A stretch of DNA of 64,000 nucleotides from an uncultured Clostridia bacterium (GCA_947366895.1 CANBBP010000004.1:41566-105565), one strand, 5' to 3'. Shown: positions 15,310-26,162, counted from the first letter of the stretch. A program made the numbers and translations. The notes: generated by a model not told the origin, from the letters alone.

Positions 15310-18300
15310 TTACTTCTTTTTTGCTGTTACCTTGCTAGTTGGTTTTGCTACAGGTTTTGAAGAAGTTTTTGTTGTGTTTTTAGTAGCAGGTTTTTTATTT
15401 ATGTTACTTTTAGTACTTGCTGTTGGTTTTGATGCAGTAGTTTTAGAAGCAACTTTATTAGGTTTAACTTCAATTTTAGCTTTATTAGTACTTAAGTTTT
15501 TATTTGAAGTTTTATTATTACTATTTGTTTTACTAATAGGTTTACTTGCAACTGCAGAGTTGTTAGTATTTGACTTATTTGAAACCTTTAAATTATTTGC
15601 ATTTGAACTTGCTACATTTTTAACTACATTATTATTATTTTTTTTTGTAGTGCTTGAATTGGTTTTGGCATTAGTTTTATTTTTATTTCCCGCAGTAGCT
15701 TTTGCTGGTTTATTTTTAATAAAGAACCACCAAATAGCAAAGCCTCCTGCTGCAACAACTATAATAGCAATTAAGCAGCAAATTGCTATAACTCCACCAT
15801 TATTTGGGTCTGCATTTGGAGCATTAGGAGTATACTTGTTACCATAAGAAATAGTTATACCATTTGAAGCATAATTATCTGCTACTTCTTTTGATACAAA
15901 TACAACTTCAAGCATATTATCTGAATTAATACTATTTTTATTAAGAGTAAGTTTACCATTACTATAATTAGAAGGGTCTATAACTCCTCCATTAAGACGA
16001 ACACAACCTACAGTATACCCAGTATCGGCATTTATATCATAAGTTATTGAATCTCCACTAACTTGAGCAATACCACTATTACCAGCAGTAGTAATTGTAC
16101 CACCAACATTACCATTAACATAAGCATAAACACTTGTAGTTTTGCTATTTGTAACTGCAGCACTTGAGTTTTTAATTTGAACAATTGTAAATGGACTAAA
16201 ACTTGTAACTTTTGCAATAAGTCCATATTCAGTTATAATTGCAGGGATTTCTTCAACACCTGTTATATTTCCTGAATCATCATGCTTATAATGATAAATT
16301 TTAAATGTTGTGCCTGCATCATCTTTGCTATAACCTTCTGGGAATCCAAAAGCTACTTGCATATAACTTCCGTTTGGAACTTTTTGAACAACACCACAAA
16401 TTTGTAAATCTATTTCATAAGTAGAAGAAGTAACAATTTCATCATCTTTTATGTCCATATCTTCTTTTAAAAGTCCTTCCATCTCTTGAACTTTACTATT
16501 TGATGGTTTTGAAGCAACTAATAAAAGTTGACTGCGTTGACTTTGTGCAAAATAATTACCTTTTTCATCTTTAAAATCAGTAACTGAAAGGTCAGAGTTA
16601 TCTAATAAACTTGGTGCACCAAACACATTCATATATAATCTGCCATCGTTAAAGATTTTGCTGCAAACAACACTTTTCCCTTTAAAAGAATATGTAAATG
16701 GGTCAGGTTCTTTACCACTTTTTTTACCAACTAAACCTACTGGTGTAAAATAACACATAGCAGAATTATGAATATACATTTTACTTGGTGTAAATTTAAA
16801 AGTTATTGTTTTTGCTCCATCCCATGATAAATTTTCTATCTTAACTTCATCTTTAATAGTACTATTTCCATGAGAACTTTCAATTTTTAATTCAAAACTA
16901 CTTACACCTTCCTTGAACATTAAATCATCGGTATAAACAACTTTTATGTCATAAGTTTGGTCTACAGGCAAAGCACCTGTATTTGCAGGATAAAATCCAA
17001 CTGCAGCAGGAGAAGGAACATAAGAACCATAACCATTATTGCAATATTGAGCTGTAGGTTTAACAATGTAATTTGACTCATCTAAATTAGCAGGATCATA
17101 TCTAACTATATGATTTCTAGTAAAGAGGTCATTTTTATCACCATAAATATCAGGGGCTTTATTTATAATTGCAAACTGAATATATTCAGTACTTGGGCCA
17201 ACACTAATTTTAGTGTCATAGTCAGTACTTGGGAAATAATCGCCATCAATGTTATCTTTCATTGCTTCATTAACAGCAACAACATTCATCCAATAAGACC
17301 AATCTACTTCATTATCTTTAGATGAACCTAATCTATAAGCTAAATATTTTCCTTCGTTTTGTAATCTTACTGCACCTTTACCATCATAAGAGATAAGTAA
17401 TTCTAAATTTTTTCCATAATTTGTGTGTGAATATGAACCTAGTATTGTCATTCCATTTTCATCAATATCTGTTCCATAATTATAAGGTTTAAGTGCAGGA
17501 TAATTAAGTTTATATCCGGAAGAAGATACACTACCATCTTCTATATGTGTATCATAAATACTTTGTTCGCCAACTAATACCCACTTATTTTCACCAGATG
17601 TAGCATTATAAGTAACATCTACTAAATACCACATTCCATCAACTTGAACATAATTCCACATATGAGGTTCATAATTACCATCTTTACTACCATCAGCATA
17701 ACCTTGAACGCAAACACATGGAATATTAAGTCTATCCATAACAGCTTTAAAGCTTTTTGCATAGCCTTCACAAACGGATTCCTTGTTAATCAATGCTCCA
17801 TAAGAAGTGTGAATATAGCCTACTTTATCAGTATCTATATTTTTGCCATCTTTAACTTCAGTTCCAAATCCATAAGTATTATGTTGAGAAATATATGTAT
17901 TAACATATTCTATTTTTTCAACTATGCTGCTTTTCTTTTCTGCTTCAGTAACAATAGTTGATATTTCATTATTATAACTTTCAATAGCACTATTAACAGC
18001 ATTTTCTGAGTTAATGCTTCCGTTATACATTGATAATACTCTACTAGAATCTAGATAAGCAACATTCTTACCATTTTTACCGCCTGCACTTATAGATGTT
18101 GAAAAAACATCAACATAAAATAAGTCTGGGTGATCCATATAAAAAGCATCTCTACCAATTCCATAAGCTTTTGTAAGTCTATTATTGTCAACACCATTTA
18201 CATAGGCATCAACTTCACCTTGTGTAACAATTTTATTTGAAATTAAATCATATTGAATTTTACCTTTTTTGAAAGCCCCACTATTTGAAAGATTTTCAAA

Positions 18301-18486
18301 AGCAGTATAAAATTTCTTAGCCATTTCATTATTTTCTATTTGGCTGTAATAATACTTATAAGCATAGTCGCTATCGGCTTTAGCAAGAACCATATTGCAA
18401 AAAATTATTCCAGAACTAAACAACACTGAAACAGTAACAATTATTGCTACAACAAACGAATATACCCGTTTTTTTAGTATTTTCAT
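15310..18486 (-). CDS. Secreted transglutaminase-domain surface protein with C-terminal TM and basic tail
   Basis: 1058 residues. An N-terminal signal or anchor segment (about 7-33) is followed by a transglutaminase-like core: Cys in KESVCEGYAKSF near 236, His in PHMWNYVQVDG near 275 and Asp in WYLVDVTYN near 287, the Cys-His-Asp triad. Later regions are beta-rich, probably Ig-like domains. A single TM (about 900-922, IAICCLIAIIVVAAGGFAIW) precedes about 135 residues extremely rich in Lys, Asn, Ser and Thr. Such proteases or cross-linkers act outside the cell on peptides or cell-wall amides. There is no LPXTG motif; anchoring is by the TM with a basic tail that would lie inside. Confidence 0.82.
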   Translation of the reverse strand: MKILKKRVYSFVVAIIVTVSVLFSSGIIFCNMVLAKADSDYAYKYYYSQIENNEMAKKFYTAFENLSNSGAFKKGKIQYDLISNKIVTQGEVDAYVNGVDNNRLTKAYGIGRDAFYMDHPDLFYVDVFSTSISAGGKNGKNVAYLDSSRVLSMYNGSINSENAVNSAIESYNNEISTIVTEAEKKSSIVEKIEYVNTYISQHNTYGFGTEVKDGKNIDTDKVGYIHTSYGALINKESVCEGYAKSFKAVMDRLNIPCVCVQGYADGSKDGNYEPHMWNYVQVDGMWYLVDVTYNATSGENKWVLVGEQSIYDTHIEDGSVSSSGYKLNYPALKPYNYGTDIDENGMTILGSYSHTNYGKNLELLISYDGKGAVRLQNEGKYLAYRLGSSKDNEVDWSYWMNVVAVNEAMKDNIDGDYFPSTDYDTKISVGPSTEYIQFAIINKAPDIYGDKNDLFTRNHIVRYDPANLDESNYIVKPTAQYCNNGYGSYVPSPAAVGFYPANTGALPVDQTYDIKVVYTDDLMFKEGVSSFELKIESSHGNSTIKDEVKIENLSWDGAKTITFKFTPSKMYIHNSAMCYFTPVGLVGKKSGKEPDPFTYSFKGKSVVCSKIFNDGRLYMNVFGAPSLLDNSDLSVTDFKDEKGNYFAQSQRSQLLLVASKPSNSKVQEMEGLLKEDMDIKDDEIVTSSTYEIDLQICGVVQKVPNGSYMQVAFGFPEGYSKDDAGTTFKIYHYKHDDSGNITGVEEIPAIITEYGLIAKVTSFSPFTIVQIKNSSAAVTNSKTTSVYAYVNGNVGGTITTAGNSGIAQVSGDSITYDINADTGYTVGCVRLNGGVIDPSNYSNGKLTLNKNSINSDNMLEVVFVSKEVADNYASNGITISYGNKYTPNAPNADPNNGGVIAICCLIAIIVVAAGGFAIWWFFIKNKPAKATAGNKNKTNAKTNSSTTKKNNNNVVKNVASSNANNLKVSNKSNTNNSAVASKPISKTNSNNKTSNKNLSTNKAKIEVKPNKVASKTTASKPTASTKSNINKKPATKNTTKTSSKPVAKPTSKVTAKKK

Positions 18487-18642
18487 AAATCCTCCATAAA
18501 ATAATTTTTATTTTTTGTAAATTATCAGTAAAAATCTAATAGTAAAATTACTTACATAGTATACACCCATAAACTAAAATATGCAAACTTTTAACTTAAA
18601 GGTGTTAAAAATTTTGTGCTATTTATTCTTTTTATTTTAAAA

Positions 18643-18676
18643 GAAAAAAGCCACCAATAAAATAGTGACTTTTTTA
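18643..18676 (-). terminator. Terminator of the giant surface protein gene
   Basis: On the minus strand AGTCACTA pairs with TGGTGGCT (two G-U) between A-run and T-run. Confidence 0.7.
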
Positions 18677-18679
18677 ATA

Positions 18680-21600
18680 TTAAATTTTTTCTTGGAATTT
18701 TTTAACACGAGTGTCAATCATTTGTTTTGCGATTTCTATTGAATTATCGTTTTCTAATTTAACTTCAGTTGTGCCAAAAACAGCAATTAAAGTTGAATAC
18801 TTTATAACAAATTTTACATATATGTTATTCCCTATTCCTATAGAAAAATGTTGCTTGGTTCCTTTAGGTTTTGCGTTAGGTTGCTTTAAAGCATAATCTT
18901 TAAGTTCACCAAAATATCTTTTTTGATTAGCTGGTAAAGTATCAAATGCACTATCAAAATCTAATTTTTCTACTTGGCTAGATCTTGTTTGTGTTAGGTT
19001 AGAATTACTATTTTTGATTTCATCATTATTTATTTTTTCTTCTAATTTTTCTTCTAACTTAATTTGCGAACTTTTAAGTTCTTTTTGTGCATCACTAACT
19101 TCACGAATAGCCCTCAATAATTCTTCATACTTACTATCTTCTTTTTGTCTATTATACTCAGCAACTTTATTTTCAAAGTTTTGTGACTCTTCTAACAATC
19201 TATTTTTTTCTATAGAATTTTCATTTATTGCAAGTTTTTGTTCCTTAATTTGCTTTGCTTTTGAGTAGAATCTCATTAAATCATTAATATCATAATCTAT
19301 CATATCTTGGTTATTAAATGGGACCCATTCAGGATTATTTGCAAATTGAATTAATAAAAATTGCATTAACATTTTTTCTATTTTAGCCAACTTATCGCTT
19401 TTTGCTTTTTCCTCATCACTAGCAACTTGATATTTTGCCATTTTTAAAATAGTTTCACGTAATTGCTGGATTTCTAAATCTTTAAATCCATCGCTATTCA
19501 TTACAACCTGTGGAGAAGCAATATTTGACATCATATTTGTAGGCACAACTTGTATAGTAGGAGGAACTTGACTAATAACTTGTGGACCTACATAACCAGC
19601 ATATTGACCATTATTATATCTTATATCTTCGATATTAGATTTTCTATCCTTTTTGCGTCTTTTAGAAAGAAGAAGAATAATAGTTAAAAGTAATAATAAA
19701 ATTATAAGACCAATAACAACATATAACCAATTATCTTTTAAAAATTCTGAAAAATTATCAGCAGGTGATTGCTGTTTGTTATAAATAAAGCCTTTAGTTT
19801 GTTCATTATCAGATAAAACCTCACCATCAATTTTAAATTCGTAGTTAGGATTATTAAGTTTTAATTCATATGAATAAGTTTGTCCACTAATCATGTCCTC
19901 AGGTTTTACTTCAACTTTATTCGCACCACTACCTGTATAGTATTTAATATCAAATAAATTATTTTGTTCAGAGTTTTCAAGGTCAACAACAGGATAGCCA
20001 TTTTTGTTGTTCCATGTTCCAACAATTTGAGCTTTTTTAATTTCCCAAGTAAGAGTAATTTCCTCAAACTCATTTTGTCTTACTGAAAAAACATTTCTAC
20101 TTTCTTGAGATTTCCATGTGTACCCATGTGTTGTTAAACGGATAGTAATTGTATAAATATCAGCATCTATTCCTATTGTTTCGCTACCACTTACTATTTC
20201 CATTATTTCAGGATTAAACCCAATAATTTGATTTGTTATATCAACTTCTTCTCCTGTATAAATAAGTTCAGGGAATGTTGGTAGTTCTAACACAACTTTT
20301 TCTTGTTCTTCAATTTCCCAAGTAAGTTCAATTTCATTTGTGTTTGCATCTTCATCTTCCCAACGATAACTTATATCAGTAAGTATAATTTGTATGGTAT
20401 AAACTCCAACTTCCGTTCCAGTAATTTGTCCAGAAACTGACATTATTGATGGTTTAAAATTAAATTCAGCAGCATGTTCAGTTAAATATGTGACTATATT
20501 AAATTCTTCACCTGTATAAGCTAAAATTGGCATTGTTGGTTTTTCAACAAAAGTTCTTCCACCTTCTCCTGTTGTAAAATGATGAGAAGTTTCACCAACA
20601 AGTTCTATGTTATCTAAATACTCGCTTTTAACTATAATCTCTTTTGTAAACTCACCATTAACAGCACCAATTACTTCATTTACATCTACTAAATTTCCAT
20701 CTTTATCTTTAAATTGATATTGAGTATAAGTTTTATAATCTGCATAATCTGACACTATTTCAGCAGAGATACCAACTTTAGACCAACGGTCTATGTTAAT
20801 AACAATTTTATCTACATCTATTGTTATAGGTAAAAATCTTTCTTTCCAATAAAAGTTAGTAAGTGAATTTTTAAGTTTAAATTCAAGTACATATTTTCCA
20901 TAATTAATAGCTTTAATTTCTCTATCTTCTTCACTTTCAAAACTTTCATTAAGACCAGTATAAACTTCTCCATTTCTTAAAATATCTATATCATAATATA
21001 AATACCAATCATTTTGTAAATTGCACATTTGGGCAAAATTATGAATTTCGGCATCAAATATAGTCCATGAATTATTATAAACTGGTATTTCTAAATACTT
21101 TGGTGCAATTTCCCAGTTTAAAGTAGTTTTAAGTCCGGCAGGCATTGAACAATTTTCAAAGTTGTCAGTATTAAAAAGACTATAATCAATAGCATATGAA
21201 ACCCTGTAACTACCCAATACACTTACATTACTTTGAGAGGTGTCACCGGTATATTTAATACAATTTTCAAGTTCTTCAGGTACATTTATAAGTTTAAGAG
21301 TATAACTAACTGCTGCACTTTCATCTTTTGTTCCTGTTCTTCTATATTCAAGATTTCCTGTATAAGGAGTTTCAGTTTTTCCATTATTTACTATATATCC
21401 CCAAACTATATTACTTGTATCAACATTTGCTTTTGCAATATTAAAAGCAATTGATGTAATAAAGTCTGGAGCATTATAACAGGAAGAATCATAAATAAAA
21501 CTTATATTAATATTATATGACCCTGCATTTTTAAATACAATTTGCCCATTTGAATTACAATCAACTATATTAGCTTTAAGATTGGAAGAAATAGTATCTA

Positions 21601-24600
21601 AACCCACAAATTCAATAATATGGTTTAAACCATCAAACCTAATGTTTGTTATTTCATGATCATCGGCATCTATCCATTTTTGTTGTATCATATCATAAGT
21701 AGCAATAATATCATCATGGGTATATTGCAATTTTAAATTAGAAACATCAAAATTGCCTTTTACAATTTCAAAATCAAAGTTATCACAATCTTCTGAAACA
21801 ATTGTGCCACCTTCCATTTCTGCACTAACAGTTATAACTGCATGATATTTACCTACTAAAGTAGGTATTGTTGTAGAACCATTATCTTCAATAGTGCCAT
21901 CACTTTTAACATTGTAATAAGTAATAACTATATCATCTTTTGTAAGGCCACTATCATTAACGGTAAAGTTTATTTTTACATCAAAAGGTATGCCTGTATA
22001 AAAATAAGTTTGTTCTAAAGCTCTATCATTAAGTGTTATATAAAGTTGTACAACAACTTTATTTGTTCCAACGGAAAACTCTCGAGTAGGAACAGTTGGG
22101 TTTAACACATAACTTCCAGAAAACTCTGCTTTTAAATTTGCTTCTACAATATAACTTGTTTCTTTAGTTTTATCAGAACCTATTTCACTAACTGGAATTT
22201 GATTACCTTTGCTTCCATCTTCATTTACTTCGTAGTAAGTATAATCCACCATTTCATGTAAAGAAATATCTTCCACAGGTCTTAATTTAGGAATAGTAGC
22301 ATCATTCCAATTTGCAATTAAAGTTGCTTTTTCTATTTCCCAATTTATTCTCCAAACAAATGGACTGGAAGAATCTTCATCATAGGTTGTTTTATCAAGT
22401 TCATTTGGAGTAATATAATTTGCATTAGAGTTTGTAAACTGCACTCTTGTCGTATATGACCCAACAGGGATAACTCCATTCCCTGTATATTTTGCAGTAA
22501 GTCCAGTTGGGATAGTTCCTGTCAATTCAACCTTTTGAGCGGTTGCCTTTTTAAATACACGATTATTTGTTTCTTTATCATAATTCCAAGTAAGACCACC
22601 TAAATTATATTTAGCCTGTATAATTTCATAATTAATGATATGAGTAGCTGTTGTAGGCTTATAGTTTTCTAAAGATTTAACATAAACTTTTACAGAATAC
22701 TTACCAACATTAGTAACTGATGTCGTTCCTTCAAAACCATTTATACCTTTAGATAAATCTATTTCCATTCCGTGTGAATGTAAATCTTCTTCATCAACAG
22801 TAAAATTAAAAGCATTTCCAGTGTAAATATACTTTATATTAGTTGTATCTTGAATTTCAACATCATTACATTTCCAAACAGGATGTTCTAGTGTTACATC
22901 ACTACCTTCAACAGTAAAAGGCTGAGTTTTAACATCTCCAACCAATTTATAACAATCATTAGTGTAGTTACTGCCAAATATTTCTATGCCAATTACATAG
23001 GTCCCAACTTCAAGTTTAGGCATTGTTATTGTTCTAGTTTTTTTATCATCAGATAATACTTTATTATTATTTATATCATCATATTTTGTTGTTGGGTCAC
23101 TACTCTTATAATAATAAATATATAATTCAGTCCTATCATTTGGATAACTATCTCCTGTTATAGTAATAATAGGAGTTTTACTTGCATCCCATGTCCAACC
23201 GCTATCACTTTCTATGGTAAGAGTAAGAGGTTTCTTTGTTATTTCTATTTCAAGTTCAAAAGCAGAAGTTTTATCTGTTCCATCTTTCCATTCATATTCC
23301 ACTTCATCAGCAAGGGCTATTCTAACTTTATATTTTCCAGCACTCTTTGCCTTAAGAACACTTTTTGTGCTATCAAAAGTAACACCCTCTGAAATTGGCA
23401 CAACTTTTATATCACTCATTAACATTCCCCCCATTAAAGGGAACTCTTGTTCTTGCCCGTTATATTCTTTTGATTTAGTAGAAACATCAGGTCTTGTTAT
23501 TTGAGTTTTACCTTTTGTAAAAGAAGTAGTGTATGGCTTTGAAGTATCAATCTGATAATTACATTCATTTGTAATTTTTGCTGTTACAAAATACTGTCCA
23601 ACTTTATTAGGTTTATTAGGGTAATTAAATGTGTAGCCTTTATCATCACTACTTACATAGTCAACCCCAATAATAGGGGTTCTACTATTATTTAGGTCAT
23701 CAGTATAAATTTCTGCTGAATTAATATTGGCAACAACAAAGCCTTCCGTATCTCGTGAAAAAGTTACAACAAGTTTCTTTTTGTTTATAGTAAATGTATA
23801 AGTATGAGTTCTATTAGAAATATCTTTACCAGCAAAAGAAACATTTGGCCTTTCCTCAACACTTTTTAAAGTTAAATCAATATAATAAACACCTGCTTCT
23901 TTGAATTCTGTTACATTTTCATTTTCACTATTTCTATAAACAATACTTTCCACCCAATCAGTATTATAAAAATCTGCTAAAGTTTCAAAAGTTTGAACCT
24001 GTCCATTATAATCAACATTAAAATCATCTATTGAACATAAATAAAGAGAATCTTCTTCTGCTTTTGTTAAATTTAAGTGAAGTGCTGGACGATAATTTAA
24101 TGATTCATTTGCTTTATGTGAAGATGATTCCATATCTCCACTTTTTGCAATACAACTAATACTAACATTATTACCAACATTACCTGCTCTTTGCCAAACT
24201 ATATTTGTTGCTTGTTTTTGGTTAGCAGTCATGCCCCAAATACCTTTAGGACTTGAACTCCACTCTGTCATAGAGGGTATCCAAACATAATCATCTTTCC
24301 ATTGAGAGTAATATTGTTTTGTATTTGGAGTATAACCCGGCACTGGCAAATAATTTATATTATATCCGTTGTCATACATCTTAAAAGTTCCTTCTGGAAC
24401 TCCCCAAGCACCATTAGGGTTTGAATAAGTAATGCTAGGGTTAACTAAATGATGATTTTGTGTTTCCTGATATTTAATTTTTGCAGGTGTAACAATATAA
24501 TCAGTTAAACTACCAGTTATCCCCTCCATAGTATAAATTGCATATTTATTTGTTTCACTCTGAGTATTGGCACCTGCTAGAGTTGGATTAGTCTTATTAC

Positions 24601-25204
24601 CTTCTGTATCATTAGGAACATATCCACAACCTTTAGCATTTAATGTTACATTTCTAATATAACTTGTTGAATACATATTAGCAGGATAGGCTACATTTGC
24701 TACCCCATTACTAGGAGACCATAAACTATATTTAAAAGAATTTGTAGAAGAATCTAATTGTAAAAGAGTAGCAATAATATTTCCATCATTATCTTTAGTT
24801 AAAGAAGTTACTGTCCAATCAATATTACCAAACCCTAAAACAATATCTCGACCTTTAGCATTTGTATTTAATATATTAGATTTAACAATATTACTGCCAA
24901 ATAAAGTTACTTGAGATCTTGTAAATAGTGTTTCTAAATCGTTATAAGTTGCTTTTTGATTTCCTGTTAATAAACTATATAATGTCGATAATTTATTACC
25001 ATTAAAAACTTTATCAGAAGTAGCATAATCATCTTTTAAAATACTTCCTATATTAACAACTTTAGTAGTATCGGAAGAAGTCATAGCAAAAGTTTTATCT
25101 TTTTGCAAACTATTAAAACACAAAAAAGACAATCCTATACCAAATGTAAAAACACAACATAGAATTGCAAAAATTATTTTTTTTAAGTTTTTATATGTAA
25201 TCAC
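18680..25204 (-). CDS. Giant MBG/Ig-repeat surface protein with C-terminal TM and cytoplasmic domain
   Basis: About 2174 residues from GTG 25204, chosen because AAAGGAG ends 9 bases upstream; an in-frame ATG at 25231 lies on the far side of that site. A signal/anchor helix (KKIIFAILCCVFTFGIGLSF) is followed by a 300-residue N-terminal region with Trp/Tyr-rich motifs, then roughly fifteen repeated Ig-like units with the pattern W, a few residues, then YTGxxF or YTIxI, resembling MBG (mostly-beta-glycine) repeats. A TM (about 1833-1855) and RRKKDRK stop-transfer lead to about 320 cytoplasmic residues: coiled coil, then a compact domain (FDSAFDTLPANQKRYFGELK onward) resembling an unnamed domain common at the C-termini of clostridial membrane proteins. 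Probably an adhesin or signalling receptor. Confidence 0.78.
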   Translation of the reverse strand: MITYKNLKKIIFAILCCVFTFGIGLSFLCFNSLQKDKTFAMTSSDTTKVVNIGSILKDDYATSDKVFNGNKLSTLYSLLTGNQKATYNDLETLFTRSQVTLFGSNIVKSNILNTNAKGRDIVLGFGNIDWTVTSLTKDNDGNIIATLLQLDSSTNSFKYSLWSPSNGVANVAYPANMYSTSYIRNVTLNAKGCGYVPNDTEGNKTNPTLAGANTQSETNKYAIYTMEGITGSLTDYIVTPAKIKYQETQNHHLVNPSITYSNPNGAWGVPEGTFKMYDNGYNINYLPVPGYTPNTKQYYSQWKDDYVWIPSMTEWSSSPKGIWGMTANQKQATNIVWQRAGNVGNNVSISCIAKSGDMESSSHKANESLNYRPALHLNLTKAEEDSLYLCSIDDFNVDYNGQVQTFETLADFYNTDWVESIVYRNSENENVTEFKEAGVYYIDLTLKSVEERPNVSFAGKDISNRTHTYTFTINKKKLVVTFSRDTEGFVVANINSAEIYTDDLNNSRTPIIGVDYVSSDDKGYTFNYPNKPNKVGQYFVTAKITNECNYQIDTSKPYTTSFTKGKTQITRPDVSTKSKEYNGQEQEFPLMGGMLMSDIKVVPISEGVTFDSTKSVLKAKSAGKYKVRIALADEVEYEWKDGTDKTSAFELEIEITKKPLTLTIESDSGWTWDASKTPIITITGDSYPNDRTELYIYYYKSSDPTTKYDDINNNKVLSDDKKTRTITMPKLEVGTYVIGIEIFGSNYTNDCYKLVGDVKTQPFTVEGSDVTLEHPVWKCNDVEIQDTTNIKYIYTGNAFNFTVDEEDLHSHGMEIDLSKGINGFEGTTSVTNVGKYSVKVYVKSLENYKPTTATHIINYEIIQAKYNLGGLTWNYDKETNNRVFKKATAQKVELTGTIPTGLTAKYTGNGVIPVGSYTTRVQFTNSNANYITPNELDKTTYDEDSSSPFVWRINWEIEKATLIANWNDATIPKLRPVEDISLHEMVDYTYYEVNEDGSKGNQIPVSEIGSDKTKETSYIVEANLKAEFSGSYVLNPTVPTREFSVGTNKVVVQLYITLNDRALEQTYFYTGIPFDVKINFTVNDSGLTKDDIVITYYNVKSDGTIEDNGSTTIPTLVGKYHAVITVSAEMEGGTIVSEDCDNFDFEIVKGNFDVSNLKLQYTHDDIIATYDMIQQKWIDADDHEITNIRFDGLNHIIEFVGLDTISSNLKANIVDCNSNGQIVFKNAGSYNINISFIYDSSCYNAPDFITSIAFNIAKANVDTSNIVWGYIVNNGKTETPYTGNLEYRRTGTKDESAAVSYTLKLINVPEELENCIKYTGDTSQSNVSVLGSYRVSYAIDYSLFNTDNFENCSMPAGLKTTLNWEIAPKYLEIPVYNNSWTIFDAEIHNFAQMCNLQNDWYLYYDIDILRNGEVYTGLNESFESEEDREIKAINYGKYVLEFKLKNSLTNFYWKERFLPITIDVDKIVINIDRWSKVGISAEIVSDYADYKTYTQYQFKDKDGNLVDVNEVIGAVNGEFTKEIIVKSEYLDNIELVGETSHHFTTGEGGRTFVEKPTMPILAYTGEEFNIVTYLTEHAAEFNFKPSIMSVSGQITGTEVGVYTIQIILTDISYRWEDEDANTNEIELTWEIEEQEKVVLELPTFPELIYTGEEVDITNQIIGFNPEIMEIVSGSETIGIDADIYTITIRLTTHGYTWKSQESRNVFSVRQNEFEEITLTWEIKKAQIVGTWNNKNGYPVVDLENSEQNNLFDIKYYTGSGANKVEVKPEDMISGQTYSYELKLNNPNYEFKIDGEVLSDNEQTKGFIYNKQQSPADNFSEFLKDNWLYVVIGLIILLLLLTIILLLSKRRKKDRKSNIEDIRYNNGQYAGYVGPQVISQVPPTIQVVPTNMMSNIASPQVVMNSDGFKDLEIQQLRETILKMAKYQVASDEEKAKSDKLAKIEKMLMQFLLIQFANNPEWVPFNNQDMIDYDINDLMRFYSKAKQIKEQKLAINENSIEKNRLLEESQNFENKVAEYNRQKEDSKYEELLRAIREVSDAQKELKSSQIKLEEKLEEKINNDEIKNSNSNLTQTRSSQVEKLDFDSAFDTLPANQKRYFGELKDYALKQPNAKPKGTKQHFSIGIGNNIYVKFVIKYSTLIAVFGTTEVKLENDNSIEIAKQMIDTRVKKFQEKI

Positions 25205-25939
25205 AATCAACTTCTCCTTTGCAAAACACAATTAAAAGGTGACATATCTCCCCAATTATATTATCTAGTATAAATATATTATAATACATAAAATAGCATT
25301 TTTTTCAAAATGATTTAAACAACTTATAAAAAAACCCTTTAAAATTGCTATATTAATTAAAAAAATAAATTAAATACAATTGACTTATAATTAAAAGAAA
25401 CTATTAAAATAATCCCCATTAATTCTATAAAAATATTTTAAACATCAGATAATCTGCAAAAAACCAAAATTATAATAAACTTTTATATCAATCATGTTAC
25501 ACAATCGTAATTTTAATAAAATTATAATATTTTAATCATTAAAAAACTTACAATAAATTTTATTTATTACTTCTATTCTTAAAATCCTTGATTTTCTGTT
25601 TCGCAATTATTTAAGTTTTTCTTATTGATATAAACTTCTTCAAAACTTTTTCAACTTTACATAAATTTTAATCAATAAATCTAAATAGTATAAATATAAT
25701 AAATATACCGTAAAATAAAAAAAGAACTCAAATAAATAATTGTTTTAGTTTTTTTAGTAGAAAAAAGTGGACTAAAGCCTCACACCTTAAAAGGCACCAA
25801 ACTTGCTTTGGATACCTTTAGTTCGTTAATGGTGGTGCCATGCAAAAAAATACTTGTGTATTTTTCTAACATAGACACCCTGATATTTTGCTTTACAGCA
25901 AAATTTATTGCTTTTAAGCAATGCAAGGGGGCAATAAAA
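25205..25939. other. Long gene-free region, AT-rich, with three small hairpins near the tRNAs
   Basis: 25205-25740 holds nothing recognisable beyond the upstream region of the giant surface gene. Between 25793 and 25922 lie three hairpins: GGCACCA/TGGTGCC (25793-25839), TTTTGCT/AGCAAAA (25886-25903) and ATTGCTT/AAGCAAT (25907-25922). ORFs overlapping this stretch translate tRNA complement and are not believed. It may be a tRNA-associated repeat remnant. Confidence 0.4.
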
Positions 25940-25968
25940 AACCTAAACCAAAGGCTTTGGTTTAGGTT
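25940..25968 (-). terminator. Terminator of the tRNA operon
   Basis: AACCTAAACCAAAG and CTTTGGTTTAGGTT form a 14-bp stem; on the minus strand it is followed by TTTTTT. Directly downstream of tRNA-Ile. Confidence 0.85.
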
Positions 25969-25973
25969 AATTA

Positions 25974-26050
25974 TGGTAGGATTGAGTGGACTCGAACCAC
26001 CGACCCCCACCTTATCAGGGTGGTGCTCTAACCGGCTGAGCTACAATCCT
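25974..26050 (-). tRNA. tRNA-Ile (GAT)
   Basis: 77 bases with encoded CCA. Acceptor AGGATTG pairs with CAATCCT; D-stem GCTC/GAGC; anticodon stem CCACC/GGTGG around loop CTGATAA with anticodon GAT; T-arm GGTGG-TTCGAGT-CCACT. Paired with tRNA-Ala 35 bases upstream, an arrangement usual in rRNA spacers, but no rRNA lies in the window. Confidence 0.97.
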
Positions 26051-26085
26051 ATAGGTTTGTTTTATCGACTTTAACAACTGTCATA

Positions 26086-26162
26086 TGGTGGAGATAGTCG
26101 GGCTCGAACCGACGACCTTCTGCGTGCAAGGCAGACGCTCTAGCCAACTGAGCTATACCCCC
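26086..26162 (-). tRNA. tRNA-Ala (TGC)
   Basis: 77 bases with encoded CCA. Acceptor GGGGGTA pairs with TATCTCC (with G-U pairs); D-stem GCTC/GAGC; anticodon stem TCTGC/GCAGA around loop CTTGCAC with anticodon TGC; T-loop TTCGAGC. Transcribed leftward ahead of tRNA-Ile. Confidence 0.97.

Noticed and set aside
15332..15847. Plus-strand Leu/Val-rich 171-codon ORF over the transglutaminase gene 3' end
   Set aside because: It mirrors the Lys/Asn/Thr-rich tail of the real gene; composition explains it.
25780..26074. ORFs on both strands over the tRNA region
   Set aside because: They translate tRNA-Ile and its complement (GVGGSSPL-type residues), a common false gene; no ribosome site.
25974..26162. 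Ala-Ile tRNA pair as part of an rRNA operon
   Set aside because: This pair is typical of 16S-23S spacers, but flanking sequence shows no rRNA and a terminator follows tRNA-Ile.
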